DNA from: Clusia tigrina
Taxonomy: Eukaryota > Arthropoda > Insecta > Diptera > Clusiidae
Reading direction: 5' to 3'
Assembly: GCA_920105625.2 (NCBI GenBank)
Contig: OV050033.1
Span: 131,873,821-131,937,820 of the forward strand
DNA: 64,000 nucleotides
Positions 24,064 to 36,439 of the stretch are shown here, piece by piece. Each line of letters opens with the position of its first letter. Within the stretch, counting starts at the first letter, position 1. The notes below the pieces were generated by a model. It was given only the letters and a program-made list of their open reading frames with translations, searched no databases and was not told the origin of the DNA. The position numbers and the translations under genes were made by a program.

Positions 24064-24879
24064 TTCAAATGGTTTTGTTTATCAAATCATATGGTTTTGA
24101 TTTTCTTATTTCGTTATGCACTTCTTTCAACTTGCTGTCAATGCATTGTTAATTAGTTGTTGTTATAATTGATTGTTGAATGTGATGTGCATTTAAAAGT
24201 AAGAACGCAAAAACAAATGATCAGTACCGTTAGGTCACATAATGCTTATTTGTTTTTGCAGTCGCATGTCACAGATAACTGCAACTACTATAGGCAAAAT
24301 TAAAGTAATTGTGAAAAATATTTGTCTCTGAAATTTGCATTCATAATTTATTATTTTAGGCAGTTAAGAATATGAAATACATTAAGTAGAAAATATACTT
24401 CAATTGGTAGTCGTCTGTGACCGAGAGAAGTTGTGCTCTGAAACAAAAATATAACAAATAGAATATTAAATAAAAATAAACTATAAATTATTTTATTGAA
24501 CCCATCATTTAAGAAGCCTTTAAGTATGCAGCATATTTTATTGCAAATTTGAATTGCAATTTTCGTGACCTTTGGCAGAAAATTCATAAGTTTGAAGAGG
24601 ATCGGTAAAAGTCGGTGAATGTTTTTACATAAATTGAAACAATCACCTTCCATTTTATTGCCGTGAGAAGACGGAGGTAGCCGGAGCCAACTTTGTTTTT
24701 TTCCAAAGAAAATTGCAAGCGCTGCATTTTATAAAGCCATTCTGAATCGCGCATATCTTTTGAACCAATTACGTAAACCTTCCTCGAGAGGAAGATATTT
24801 CGCAAGATCTATGGTCCAATAAGCGTGAACGAGGTGTATCGAAGAACATGGAACATGAACTGTATGAGCCGTACGCCAA

Positions 24880-25150
24880 CACTGACATAGTCAAACGCAT
24901 AAAAATCTAGCGGCTCCGCTGGCTTGGTCATGTTAAGCGAATGGATGAGGACGCTCCAGCTAAGAAGGTGTATTCTTCGACACAAGGTGATGGAACGGGC
25001 AGAAGAGTGCGACATAATCTCCATTGGAAAGACCAAGTGCTGGGGAACCTGTCTGAGCTTCGCCTTTCCAACTGGCGCCAGCGCGCGCTTAGCAGAGGCG
25101 ACTGGCGAAGTTTCATTGAAGCGGCCAAGACTGGTTATCGGTTGAAATGA
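24880..25150 (+). pseudogene. RTE-like retrotransposon 3' coding fragment
   Basis: Translation gives RLRWLGHVKRMDEDAPAK in two adjoining frames, then GRRVRHNLHWKDQV and LSNWRQRALSRGDWRSF, which is the C-terminal tail typical of RTE-like retrotransposons. It joins directly to a mariner fragment at about 25150. Confidence 0.65.
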
Positions 25151-25735
25151 GTTTATGCGCCGTTTCGTATCAGTGGACGAAACAGGAATTCATCCCAACA
25201 CTCCAGATACCAAGGAACAGTCGAAACAGTGGAGTTTTCTTAGTGAATCTAAGCCGAAGAAGGCGAATGTGGGTCTGTCAGTCAACAAGGCCATGGCGAC
25301 AGTTTTTTTGGGATGCGCGCGGTGTCATTCACATCGATTACCTTGCGTGAAAAGAGTAAAATGATCACCCAAGCTATTAGATCGATTCGACGCAGGGTTT
25401 AAAGCAAAAACGACCGCATTTGGCGAGTACAAAAATTCTCTTCCACCAGGACACCGCTTCGGCGCATAACTCCGGAGTTAGAATGACAAAATTGCATGTT
25501 TTAGTTAACAAATTGCTCCCTCATTCAGAATATTCTCCAGATTTCGGACCCTGCGACTATTTCCTGTTGCCAAATATTAAGAAACGACTCGGCGGTAAAA
25601 GATGTGGGTCGAATGCAGAAATCATCGATGAAACAAAACACTTATTTTGAAGGCCTCGAGAAATCGTATTATTTGGAGGGCATCCAAAAATTGCAGGAAC
25701 GTTGGATGAAGTGTATCGCGCAAAAAGGAGAGTAG
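25150..25735 (+). pseudogene. Mariner transposase fragment, N-terminus missing
   Basis: The frame at 25155 gives RFVSVDETGIH (first catalytic Asp) and VNKAMATVFLG. After a frameshift, HQDTASAH (second Asp) and YSPDFGPCDYFLLP (third Asp) follow at 25441-25570. A tail with LQERWMKCI ends at about 25735. It belongs to a different mariner subfamily from the elements at 11.3 and 29.4 kb. The DNA-binding half is absent. Confidence 0.75.
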
Positions 25736-26144
25736 CACCTTAAACAATTACTAACTAAATTTTGGTCGTTTTTCGTATGGAAAAATGTGTCCTTTTCGCC
25801 AGATTTTTAATAATTTTATAACGAAATAGCCATTTCAGTATTCTTGAATACACATGAGTAAAGGTTAATTAAAAATAATGAATATTAGAATGAAATTTGC
25901 TCTAGAATAATGAATATGGGCTGGAATTGCTGTCCATTCTCTCTTCAACTTCCATTGGTCAGACTACTATCAGCTTGCCAAGACGCTCTAAATGTTCAAA
26001 AACTATAATGTCAACGGCGAGATGCCCAACGTAGTCGCTGATGGTGCTTATGGTGTCATTTTCGGTTTGGTATCGTGTACGGACCTGGCGAATAGAGTGA
26101 TTCGGTTCATTCCAGGATATTGTGATGTGGGAACAACATACTCC

Positions 26145-26340
26145 CTGACTACACCGGAACATTTTTCTGCAATCCAGTCAGCTGGGGCACAAGGGAAGCA
26201 AAGTACCAGACACATGTATTAGATATATGCTTCTGATAGTACTCTGAACTAATAATTTTTGCCTTTTCCGCGTAGTCAACAGTAACGATTCCTTTCACAG
26301 CCCAAAATAGTGAAGCTATCACCTTTCTTCTGGTCGGCAT
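26145..26340 (-). pseudogene. Mariner transposase fragment, minus strand
   Basis: Minus-strand translation PTRRKVIASLFWAVKG then VDYAEKAKIISSEYY matches the segment after the first catalytic Asp of mariner transposases (GKVMASVFWD-like). Only about 45 recognisable residues remain. Confidence 0.6.
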
Positions 26341-26439
26341 TGTCTTCGCCTGCTTGGGAGTTGGTTCACCTCGTTTAGTGCATATATTTCGTAAAAATAT
26401 CTTAGATATGTGATAATAAATATATACTCGTATAGAGTT

Positions 26440-28010
26440 TAAATTTAGCGTGTTCTTAAATTTTTTTCTTCTTAGTTTCTTTTATTTCACTTTTTAAAAA
26501 GATTTATTTTCGCTAAGAAATAATATTCATTTATTTTTTAATTAAAAATTATTTTAAGTTTTTTTTTGGTTTTAAATTTTTTCATTATTTTTATATTTTA
26601 AATTTTTTTCAGAATGTTTTTTTTTTATTTAGTTAAATGTGAAAATAAATAAGTATATTCATTAATTATTAATAATAAAAATAATATATTAATTAATTAT
26701 TTTGATTAAATAAATATATTAATTAATTATTTTAAATTTTTTCCACAATTTTTTGACTTGAAATTGTTTGTAATTTTTTTATATAATATGTTATTTATGA
26801 TTTTTGGTTTTAAAACTTTTAAGGAATTTTTTATTTTAAATTTTTTGAATTAAATTTTAATACAAAATTTTTAAAATTTTAATATAAAATATATAGATTA
26901 GTTTTTTATGTTTTTTTTTCAGAATTTTTCTTTAAAATTCTTTTCATAACTCTTTGCTTTTTAATTCCTTTTCAGAATTATTTATTTTTCAATATCATTT
27001 GATTTAAATTTTTTAATTTTGGTAAATAATAAATTTTGTGACATTAAATTTTTTCAACACATTTTAGTTTAAAATTTTCAAATATGAAAAAATATTAAAT
27101 TTTGTTTGATTTTTTTGATATTTTTCAGAATTTTTCGGTTTTAAATTTATTACATTAATTTTTTATTTAAATTTTTCAAATTTAAAAATAAGTAAAGAGA
27201 TTAATTTTTTTTTATATTTTAAATTTTTTCTGTATTTTAAGTTTTAAATTTTTTATAATATTTTGATTTTATATTTTTTTCTGTATTTTAAGTTTTAAAT
27301 TTTTCAAAATATTTGGATTTTAAATTTTTTGTTGATTTTTAGATTTAAAATTTTTTAAATTTTTTTTTGTTGTCAATTGTAAAAATAAATATATAGATTA
27401 ATTGTTTTGGACTTTATATTTTTTTCAGTATGTTTGCTTTTTAATGTTTTCAGATTTTTTTTTTGGTTTTTTGATTTTAAATTTTTTTCAAATTTCTTTT
27501 GGTTTCTTAAAAATTTTTTTATTTAAATTTTTTGACTGTGAAAATAAATAATGAAATTAATTTATCTTTCATTTTTTCAAAATTTCCTGATTTAAATATT
27601 TTAAATAAGAAAATAAATAATTATTACATAATATTATATATATATAATTATATTATATAATAATTAGATGAACTTTATTTTACCTTGAATTTTTTTCAGT
27701 ATTTTTTGATTTTTAATTTTTTCAGACTTTTTTGATGATTTTTTAATTTCAAATTTTTTTTGGTTTTTTCAAAATTTTTTAAATTACATTTTCAAATGGG
27801 AAAATAATTATTTTATTTTTTATTTTAATTTTTCAAATGGAAAAAAAATAATTTGATATTATTTTATATTTATTTATTTTTTGATTTTAAATTTTTTACA
27901 AAATTTTATGGATTTTCTCAAAATTATTTGAATTGAAATCTGCAAAATAAATAAATAAATAATTTTTTAAAATAAATAAATTTGAACAATGAAATTTTTT
28001 TCAGAATCTT
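26440..28010. repeat. 1.6 kb T-rich low-complexity tract
   Basis: Almost pure A/T with long T runs on the plus strand. Phrases such as gattttaaattttttca and aaaataaataattatt recur irregularly. It has no frame of note and no terminal structure. The T bias on one strand suggests decayed tandem units. Confidence 0.75.
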
Positions 28011-28309
28011 CTTCGAAATGGCAGAATGGCAGTTCATATAAATTCCACCAATTTCGTTCTCTTTGGAAACAGCTGTGGTTGTTTTCACCACTTCATCCAT
28101 TCCCCAGGTCCAAGGTGAATTTCCTTACTTGTAAGTAAATTCACCTTGCGCAGGTCCATCTCAGAGCACCAATTCCTGTAATTACAACTCACCTCCAAAA
28201 CGAAAGAGTCAAGGGGGAAACTTCCCGCAGCGAACCAGAAACTAGAGTATACAGAGTAAAGAAACTTAAACCAAATACTCTCTACAATATTTCCATTTTC
28301 TTAAAAATC

Positions 28310-28830
28310 AGTAATATATGAAATCAAATAAATTCTAAATTTTTTAATCACACATATTCATGTACCTATAAAATTTAGAAAGTATTGATTTCATAAGATA
28401 GTGTGTTTTTGATATGAAATGTGACAATTTCGCGCAAATTGTCAAACTTCAAAATAATAATAAATTCTAAATATATAAAAATATATACATATGTATGACT
28501 CCACACCATGTGCGATCGTTTGACCTACATTCGTGCAGAATAAATGTGTACATATTTCATATAGATTGGTTTATCAAAAGCATACACACATTGACAATAC
28601 CAAACAAGAAGTTAACTATTGTGTATTTATTGTGTATGCTTTAGAAATCCCCACACCGCGCTACAAGTGCATTTTTACATATTCGCATTCTTCCATTCTT
28701 CTCGTGTTCTTTATTTTATACGGAAGGACGCACAACCAAATATAATGTTTGGCACAACCTTCCGCATCAAAGAACAACGAAAGACTGATAACAAGAACAG
28801 AAATTCGTTCCACTACACCAAATTGCCCTG
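28310..28830 (+). repeat. Diverged segmental direct duplication, copy 1
   Basis: Shares order and many phrases with 31510-31945: aaatcaaataaattctaaat, gcgcaaattgtcaaactt, attcgtg-agaataaatgtg, cattgacaatacc, and catcaaag-acaacgaaagact. The spacing between shared blocks is kept. It carries no recognised gene. Confidence 0.7.
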
Positions 28831-29390
28831 CAACATTTTTTTTTGACCAAAATGTTGATCGCCATCTGCCAGCAACATAATTTAGTACTGAAGAGTCAGT
28901 TGTCGCATATTCTTATTAAAAAGTATTTGGTTGGACATGAATCCACTGAAAATCGTGTTGAATCCACTCAGAACCGTGGTGAATCCACTCAAAATCGTAG
29001 TGTGTCCGCTACGGACGCTGGCAGCGAAAAAGGGTTTAATTTCTCTGTGTTCTCTGCCAGAAACATAAATGAAGGAGATATCCCAATTCCCTTTTTAGCA
29101 TTTCTTCCAGTGAAATCGCAGAGAGGAAAACATGTTTCTGATACATGTTGCTTAGAACTTAATCAACATATTCCGTATACATTTTTATGAAAAATTTTGT
29201 ATGCGCAACATCAGAATTATATACATATGTATGTATGTACGATTATGTATGCTTATACAATTTTTAAAGCACTTGTTATGGTAGATCATTATAAATATGA
29301 ATAAATGCGTGCACGTAGCATTTGTACGTGTCCTTAACACTTTGATTTTTTCTAATCAAATTAAGAAATAAATAATTTTTATAAAAATTT
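28831..29390. other. Spacer with a 24-bp triplication
   Basis: A gaatccactcaaaatcgt-like 24-bp unit is repeated about three times at 28938-29005, inside a 115-codon frame (28843-29190). The frame has no recognisable domain and I do not call it a gene. Confidence 0.4.
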
Positions 29391-29396
29391 TACATA

Positions 29397-30720
29397 CGGG
29401 GTGTGATCAAAAGATTACCGTTATTTTCATCTTTTCGTGAGTTACGTATGTTCGATGTTCGCATTTTTTTTCTGTTATGTTGGTACACATGTCTGTTATA
29501 TATTTTGGCAATACCAACCATTTTGGATTGTCAGTTCGTTTTTGACAGATAAAAAGGTTAGTCGTGTTTTGGTGTGCTCTTCGATTTTGTACTATTCGAA
29601 AAAATGGATCAAAGAAACTGTATTCAGTTTTGTGTAAAAAATGAAATTAAATGCGCAAGGACATTTGAAATGTTGACTGTGGCCTTTGGCGAGTCTACTA
29701 TGAGCAGAACACAAGTTCAATTGTGGTATAACCGGTTTAAGGAAAGCCGAGAAGATGTCAATGACGATGCTCGTCCTGGTCGCCCGAGCACGTCAACAAC
29801 CGATGAAAACATTGACGCAGTGAAGAAAATGATTTTGGATAATCGTCGAATCACTATCAGAGAGGTTGCTGATGATGTTGGTATATCGTTCGGCTCATGC
29901 CAAGCACTTTTTACGGATGTTTTAGGCATGAAACGTGCGGCAGCGAAGATTGTTCCAAAATTGCTAAATTTTTAGCAAAAACAACTTCGCATGGACATCG
30001 CTCAGGAGCTGTTGAACATCGTCAACGACGATCCAGATTTCCTCAAAAAGATCATAACTGGTGACGAATCGTGGGTGTATGGCTATGACATTGAAACCAA
30101 AGCCCAATCATCCTAATGGAAACGTCCAGATGAGCCAATACCGAAAAAAGCACGTCAAGTTCGGTCGAACGTAAAGGTTTTGCTGATAGTTTTCTTTGAT
30201 TGCAATGGCGTGGTGCATCATGAATTCTTGCCACAAGGTCGTACGGTCAACAAGGAATACTAACTTGAAGTTATGCGCCGTTTGCGAGAAGCAATTCGTC
30301 AGAAACGCCCAGAATTGTGGAAAAACCAATCATGGATTTTGCACCATGATAACGCACCAGCTCACACATCGATGCTTGTGCGTAATTTTTTGGCCAAAAA
30401 CAAAACCGTTATCGTGCCTCAACCACCATATTCACCGGACTTGGCCCCCGCTGACTTTTTCCTCTTTCCAAAACTGAAGATACCGATGAAAGGAAAGCGT
30501 TTTGCTACGATTGAGGAGATAAAAGAAAAATCGAAACAGGAGCTGTTGGCGATACCAAATAAAGCGATTCAGAAGTGTTTCAAGGATTGGAAAAAACGCT
30601 GGCATAAGTGTATTATATCTGAGGGGAATTACTTTGAAGGGCACAAGATAGTTGTTGATGAATAAATAAATACTTTATTTTTTGATCACATAATAAAGAT
30701 TATTTTTTTATCACACCTCG
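29397..30720 (+). mobile_element. Mariner element 2, full length
   Basis: 1324 bp between TA dinucleotides (29395-29396 and 30721-30722) with inverted ends cggggtgtgatcaaaag and the reverse of cgaggtgtgataaaaa. This is the usual length of a complete mariner. It contains the transposase pseudogene at 29604-30665. It is nearly identical to mariner 1 at 11256-12206 over shared sequence, so both come from a recent burst. Confidence 0.93.
29604..30665 (+). pseudogene. Mariner transposase, three in-frame stops
   Basis: From ATGGATCAAAG at 29604 one frame runs about 353 codons to the stop at 30663, with no frameshift. The N-terminal helix-turn-helix half includes SRTQVQLWYNRFKE and GRPSTSTTDEN. Catalytic motifs are GDESWVYGYD, HHDNAPAHTS and YSPDLAPADFFLFP, with 34 residues between the second and third Asp (D,D34D). 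Three nonsense codons break it: TAG at 29973, TAA at about 30114 and TAA at about 30258. Each looks like a single substitution, so inactivation is recent. Confidence 0.92.
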
Positions 30721-30722
30721 TA

Positions 30723-31509
30723 TATAGAATATTGGGACTTTTAACGTGTAAATTATATTTCATAAGAAATCCTTCTTCTTCATTCATAATATATTGTACG
30801 ATACCAAAAAATATTCTTTCTATTCATTATGTCGGCCCTCATACCAGGCGAACAGAAAGCGGAAACAGAATCCACACTTCACATCATAAATTGAAAATGG
30901 AAATTATTCTTTAATTCCAAGTTATTACGTAATGTGAACAAATCTTCTTTGTTTGTATTTGGTATTTCGGTTCCTTCACAAGTCGCTACCTACCAGAACT
31001 ATAAATGTACATATGTACGTGCATACTCAGAATTAGTGCGGGGGATTCACTTTCCATCAGATCTGATATTTTTAAGCACAATGAAAAGGAATAACATTTC
31101 TTGTGGTGTGCTTACGAAGCAATATGCAGCGCTTTCCAAGCTCGAAACTTAGCTAGAAGTGCGGAACCTTGCAAATATGTAAGCTTTCTTCAAGCGGGCT
31201 GCAATTTTGTGAGTTGGGGACCATCAGGGCACAAGCTTTTTTCACACAATTGACAGTTCAAAATCCAGGAATTGTTGTAGCCTTGCGGCCACCTTCTTAG
31301 TGCACACTGGGGACCACTGAGAAATGGCAATGTACAACAATTTGAAAATAAAGAATAATTTCAACTTTCAAGTCTGCCACTGCTTTCTTTTTCTGTTCGC
31401 TTGGTATGAGTGGCCCACATACTCAAAAAACAATACTTATTATAATACAACAAAGCCCACAAAATCACATCAAATATGCGTCGTACCAATATATTTCCAT
31501 TTTTACAAA
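30723..31509. other. Spacer
   Basis: AT-rich sequence between mariner 2 and the second duplicated block. No coding motif, terminus or tandem repeat is evident. Confidence 0.4.
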
Positions 31510-31945
31510 AAATAGTAAAAAATTAAATCAAATAAATTCTAAATTTCTTGGTCACACGTATTCACGTACTATAAAATTGTGAAAGTTTTGACATCATAAA
31601 ATAGCAGTGCTTTCGATAAGAAAGGATGCACTTTTGCGCAAATTGTCAAACTTGAAAATGCTCCAAAATTTTAAAAATATAATAAATTTTCGTTTTACCC
31701 ACATTCGTGTAGAATAAATGTGCACATTTTTTTTTTTTCATTAGTCAAAAGCACACCCAACATTGACAATACCGAACAGGAAGTGTGTGATTGTGCGTAT
31801 ATTGTGTGGTCTCTACAAATACGTGTATCGTTAGATAATTGCATTCATCCATTCTTTTGGTGTTCTTTATCCGAGAAGGAGCGATGCGCAACCCGCCGCA
31901 TCAAAGGACAACGAAAGACTCAATAAATAAAGAATCAATTTGGAA
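31510..31945 (+). repeat. Diverged segmental direct duplication, copy 2
   Basis: Second copy of the block at 28310-28830, in the same orientation and about 3.2 kb away. Similarity is roughly three quarters by eye with small indels, including a T run at about 31727. Mariner 2 lies between the copies. Confidence 0.7.
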
Positions 31946-32916
31946 TGCAACATCTCCATTTTGACCAACATTGCAAAAAAGTGCATACAATGTATTCTCA
32001 GAGCGCATTCACGTCCATGTGGTATAAAATAGAAGTGAAAACCAAACATGTGTTCCTGCGATCTATGGGTAAGCTGTCGGCAATAGAATCCTGAGGTAGG
32101 TTCAAATCCTTAACAGAAGCATTTCATTTTATTTTTATATGAATATTTGTTGTGATTGTTTGGTAAAAAGTTTACTACGGCAATATCTCATGATTTATAT
32201 TTCTGCTTATTTGATTTTATACCATATTAGAAATGAATGGTGATGGAATGATGAACCCATATTAAAACAAATTTGAAAATAAAACTTTTTATGTAATCAA
32301 CGCAATTGCATTAAATTAATTCATTCAAACAAATATGTATGAGAGCAACGAAACATTGATTAGAAACACTTCGTGTCTCCAAACAAGTTGAGCCATCTTT
32401 GAATCTATCATTCCAAAAAGTCTTCCTCCCTGCGATTTTTGTATACAAGTCTTACAGAGGGAAATTGGATGCCTCTTATCATTTATGTGTCTGCATTCGG
32501 ATACGTGAATAAGTCATAAATTACCTAAGCAAAAGTGAATGAAAAAGCATTGCAATTTCTAAGGTTTTATGTTGGAAATTTATAATATATAATTTACGAA
32601 ATTGATTTTGTTTGTTCTTATAATTGTGAGCAAAACTCACATATTTAAATATACTTTGAAACTTAAATTATAATATTTAAAGTACAATATATTACATGTG
32701 CAACAAAAGCATCATATAAAGAAATGGATTTGCATACATTACACACATTATATATGTATATTACGTATATTGTAATAGAAACTATTAAACTAGAAAACTT
32801 TTCGCTTAATTTCTTTGAATATTGAGTTTAAAAATACAATACTATCGACCTACAATACTATGACCTTGCGCATCAAACAGTTTCTCTGGTCGTAAACTTA
32901 CAAACTGGAAAACCTT
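31946..32916. other. AT-rich spacer downstream of gene A
   Basis: No coding exon recognised. A short duplication near the 3' side (gaatattgagtttaaaaa at about 32817 and 32932) overlaps the 3' end of the ZAD-hAT gene A. Confidence 0.4.
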
Positions 32917-35579
32917 TCAATTGATTTCTTTGAATATTGAGTTTAAAAAGACAATACTATCGACCGCCTGGGGCATCAAGCAGTTTCTCTGGTCGGCTAT
33001 AATGTTGCTGGCCAGAGTGAAGACCCGCTCAGCAGCCGCACTACTCGCTGGAATGGACAATATTTTCACCGCAAACCTTGACAGATGTGGATACTCGGTT
33101 CGGTGCTTCTCCCACCATTCAATGGCGTCGAAATTTGTGTCGATCTGCACTTTAACCCAGCAATATTTCTGCACCTCATTCTTCACTGATTGCGATAGGG
33201 AAATTATCGTTTTTCTCGATAAGTCCGGAAAGAAGAATTCCAATTCTTTGGTAATTGTGGGCGTGCAACGAGCCTTTTTCGAGCTCGAACAGGATGGCGC
33301 ATCTGAGGTGTCTGCAGTGGAGCTTCTGGAATCGGCTTTTTCATTGTGCAATATCTCTGTGATGCAAAAGTTGCGTACTTCTGTGGTAATGCTCTCCGAT
33401 TGCATTTGATTGGTGGGCGGATACAGAAAGACGGCAGCTCTATGGTAGACGCTCAAATTTGGTGTCCACTTCGTATCGATTTGGCGTAAAATGTTACGCT
33501 TTAAACTGGATAAAGCCGGAGCATCGTCTTCCGCAACCTCACACATTTTCCGCAGACGATTTATCGACGGGTACACGTAGCAAATCGAGACATATTGGGT
33601 GCCCTGCAGTTTCTGCGATATCAGCTCAAAATGCTCGCATAGTTCGACCAGCACTTTGAGTAGGCTTATTGCGGACAAGGCATGCATTTCGGCGTTGTTG
33701 CCCAAAACTTGGTTTATTTTGGACCAGTTTTCCGTAATGGTCTTGAACAGATTTAGTTGCCGGTTGCAGCGTGTCATAAAGTGGGTTTTCTGTGTTGTTG
33801 GTAGCAAATATGGAGGCTTGGACTTTTTTAAGAATTTCAAAAGTTTATTGCAATTTTCGATTATGTCCTGCAGCTCAACTGTGGCTTCAAATGCCGCGTC
33901 TAGTACATCAGCAAACAAGTGATGAGACGAGTTGATGCGCTTCTGATTGCGGAAGGCACTTTTAATATTTGCTCCACTGTCGGTGACGAATATAATGTTC
34001 TCCAAGCTGTGTATATCGAATTCGGCCAGAATATTCTTCATTTTTTGAAGAATGTCTTCGTCGGTAGACTTATTCAAGTCCATCGGTTTCACGCCCAACA
34101 CCATTTCCTCAAATTGCCCCTCCTTGATGTAATGGAATGTGGCACACAGATAGTTGCAGTGCAAAAAGTTATCCAGCCACAAATGCGTTGTTATGCACGC
34201 TTTGGATTCATCGACAATTCTTTTAATTTCATGTTTCTTTTCCTTCTTCATGTCTGCCGCCATGGTATTGACGCGCCGCGAAATAATTGTCGAATCGGGC
34301 ACTAAATCGTTTAAATCTAAATATTCGCCAAATTTGGCGCCTATTTCGATGAACTTCTGCAACATCTTTCGGAACCCATTACCATCAATGGCCGTATATG
34401 GTCTGCAATCTTCAATCATCCACTGAGCACACGCATCCAACACGATCTGCTTCTCATCTTGCTTTAGTTGCCTGAATGGCACGTCGTTTTTCTGCATAAG
34501 GAAACACTTGTGGCGCACCAAGTTGGACGTTTGCTTGCCGTTGAACTTGTAGACCCGCTTACACGAGCGACAATAGACAATATCCTTCACAGTGGTTCCG
34601 TCTTCTTTTTGCAATTGACTGAATAAACTCCAAATTTTGCTTTTGCTCTTGGTTCTCGGCGTCAGGCGATAGACTCCATTCGAAATTTTATTCATCATCC
34701 GATGTCTATCCATGTTGCCTACGTGCAGGTACATTTCCTTTGATGAGTGGGCCGCGTTGGAGGAATCCTTTGGGGAATTTATAGCTCCAACATCGGTTTC
34801 TTGTTGCTCAATTTTATAATCGGTTGTCTCCTCCAGTTCCTGTTCCGTGACATCCTCCACAAAAGCAGCACTATTGTCACCAGCCTCTTCCATTTCCAGC
34901 TCTTCCCCGTACATTGTTTGTTCGATTTTGACTGTGTCCCACTTATCTTTCTCATCGTCAGCCACATCTTCGCATTTTATGGTGATCGGCATTTGTAATT
35001 GCGACTGCCGCACGGACACCATTATACAAAATTTTTGAAAGTTATCAATGCTAATCCAACAGTTGACACATAGTGTGGAGCTGACTGGATCATCGGGGGC
35101 CAGCTAGAAAATAAGGAATTTTTAGTTTAATTACCACAGCAAACCAATTACCAATTTAATTTAAAGTTACAAGAAATCAATTAAGTTCAAGTTTAACATC
35201 ATCTACAAATTGAGAAACAAATTCACACAAAACCACAGCAAGAGCTGACCAAAGGCTCAGACGACAACAAACCAAGCATTCGTGGTTCCCGCCCAATACC
35301 ATTGCTGTACTCTCACCTTGCTGTCTGCAATTTGTAAACAGTTTAATTAAATGTCTAAGGTACATTATAAGCATCCATGCTCCTCGTATTGTTCTTCTAA
35401 AACACCTATTACTGATAAACCTCGTCTTAATGATTCCCACATTTAATTGCGTTGTTTGTGTGTACCTGCAAGCCGATGCATTTGGCCACCGTCTCAGCGA
35501 TTCCTTTTGTATCAACGCCATCCTCATCGTACACAGGAATCAGTACCTCTTCACCACTCAGACAAAGTCGACAAGTCAT
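32917..35579 (-). CDS. Gene A: ZAD-BED-hAT fusion protein, domesticated transposase
   Basis: Two exons on the minus strand, 35466-35579 and 32917-35103, join in phase 0 (donor CAG|GTACAC, acceptor TTTCTAG) to give 766 residues. The ATG at 35579 starts the ZAD (Cys3, Cys6, Cys50, Cys53), a zinc-coordinating dimerisation domain of insect transcription factors. An acidic linker follows, then a BED-like finger (about 194-240, CRSC and NLVRH). The rest is a hAT transposase core with VTDSGAN (Asp413) and a C-terminal dimerisation motif near ASSAAAERVFTLAS. The first catalytic Asp position reads TTHLW, His345 (34183-34185), so transposition activity is unlikely. The frame is open throughout, unlike the dead hAT copies nearby. 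Likely a nuclear DNA-binding protein; target unknown. Paralogous ZAD exons lie in genes B and C. Confidence 0.82.
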
Positions 35580-36439
35580 TTCTCATTAAATCAATTATAT
35601 TTGAATCAATTCGTTTGCTATTGTTATTTAGAGACAAGCAATTAAAATTTAAGACGCTATTGCAGTCACTGTCAAAATTGTTTGGTGGCCGTGTGCAAAC
35701 ATATCCCATAAGAGAAGAAGTCTTTAAGCTATCAGCTGTTCAGAACAGTGTTACCAACTCTTGGTTTTCATTACACATCAAGCAATGTTTACATGTTTTT
35801 TATAACGGATCATTTTTAGAAAGTACATAACACAAATTTATTATTATTATTATTAATATATCTTACACCAAGGCGTTATTATTATAATACCTTGTTCCAT
35901 CATTAATGTTGGCTGCATGGGTGTGAACGAATGAGTACAAGGAACCACACTAAACTCAGTGTAGCTACACAATCATTTTACTAAAGGCGGGAGCATTCAA
36001 AAGGTTACAACAACTACAATTTCATTAAATTAAATTGTCGGTTGAATTATATTAATTAGGTGAGAAAAGCTGATCGCTAAAAACACCCTAAAAAATAAAG
36101 GAATGTAAAAAATGATTAAAAAGAAGGGAAGAAGAATTTTCCCTTGCTTCCACCTGATAAGTTCGAGGCTAAACACGTCCATGAACATAGCAAAATAAAT
36201 ACCAGGTAGAAGCATTAGTGAGACTTCTGTATCTCAAACGTCTGAAATTCATCGAAGGCTAGAAAAACAAAATATATCCAGTTGTTATTTTTTCTATTTA
36301 TATACTTTTGAAGCAAAGTATTTCTCTCTTAAGGCAGATCTTCCTCTTATCTTTAATTCTCAATAATTTTGCTATGCATATAAGTTTATAATATAGTTTG
36401 CATATACTTTATTATAGCATATCTTTTTAAATCTAAAAT

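Noticed and set aside
25959..26162. Open frames on both strands (about 67-76 codons) beside the minus mariner fragment
   Set aside because: I recognised no family; it may be a gene fragment from another transposon, but nothing supports a name.
28843..29190. 115-codon frame with ESTQNR repeats
   Set aside because: No domain, no splice context; the repeated peptide reflects a 24-bp DNA triplication.
32045..32110. tRNA-like stretch with ggttcaaatcc and gggtaagc
   Set aside because: The acceptor and T stems do not pair properly; only loop motifs resemble a tRNA.
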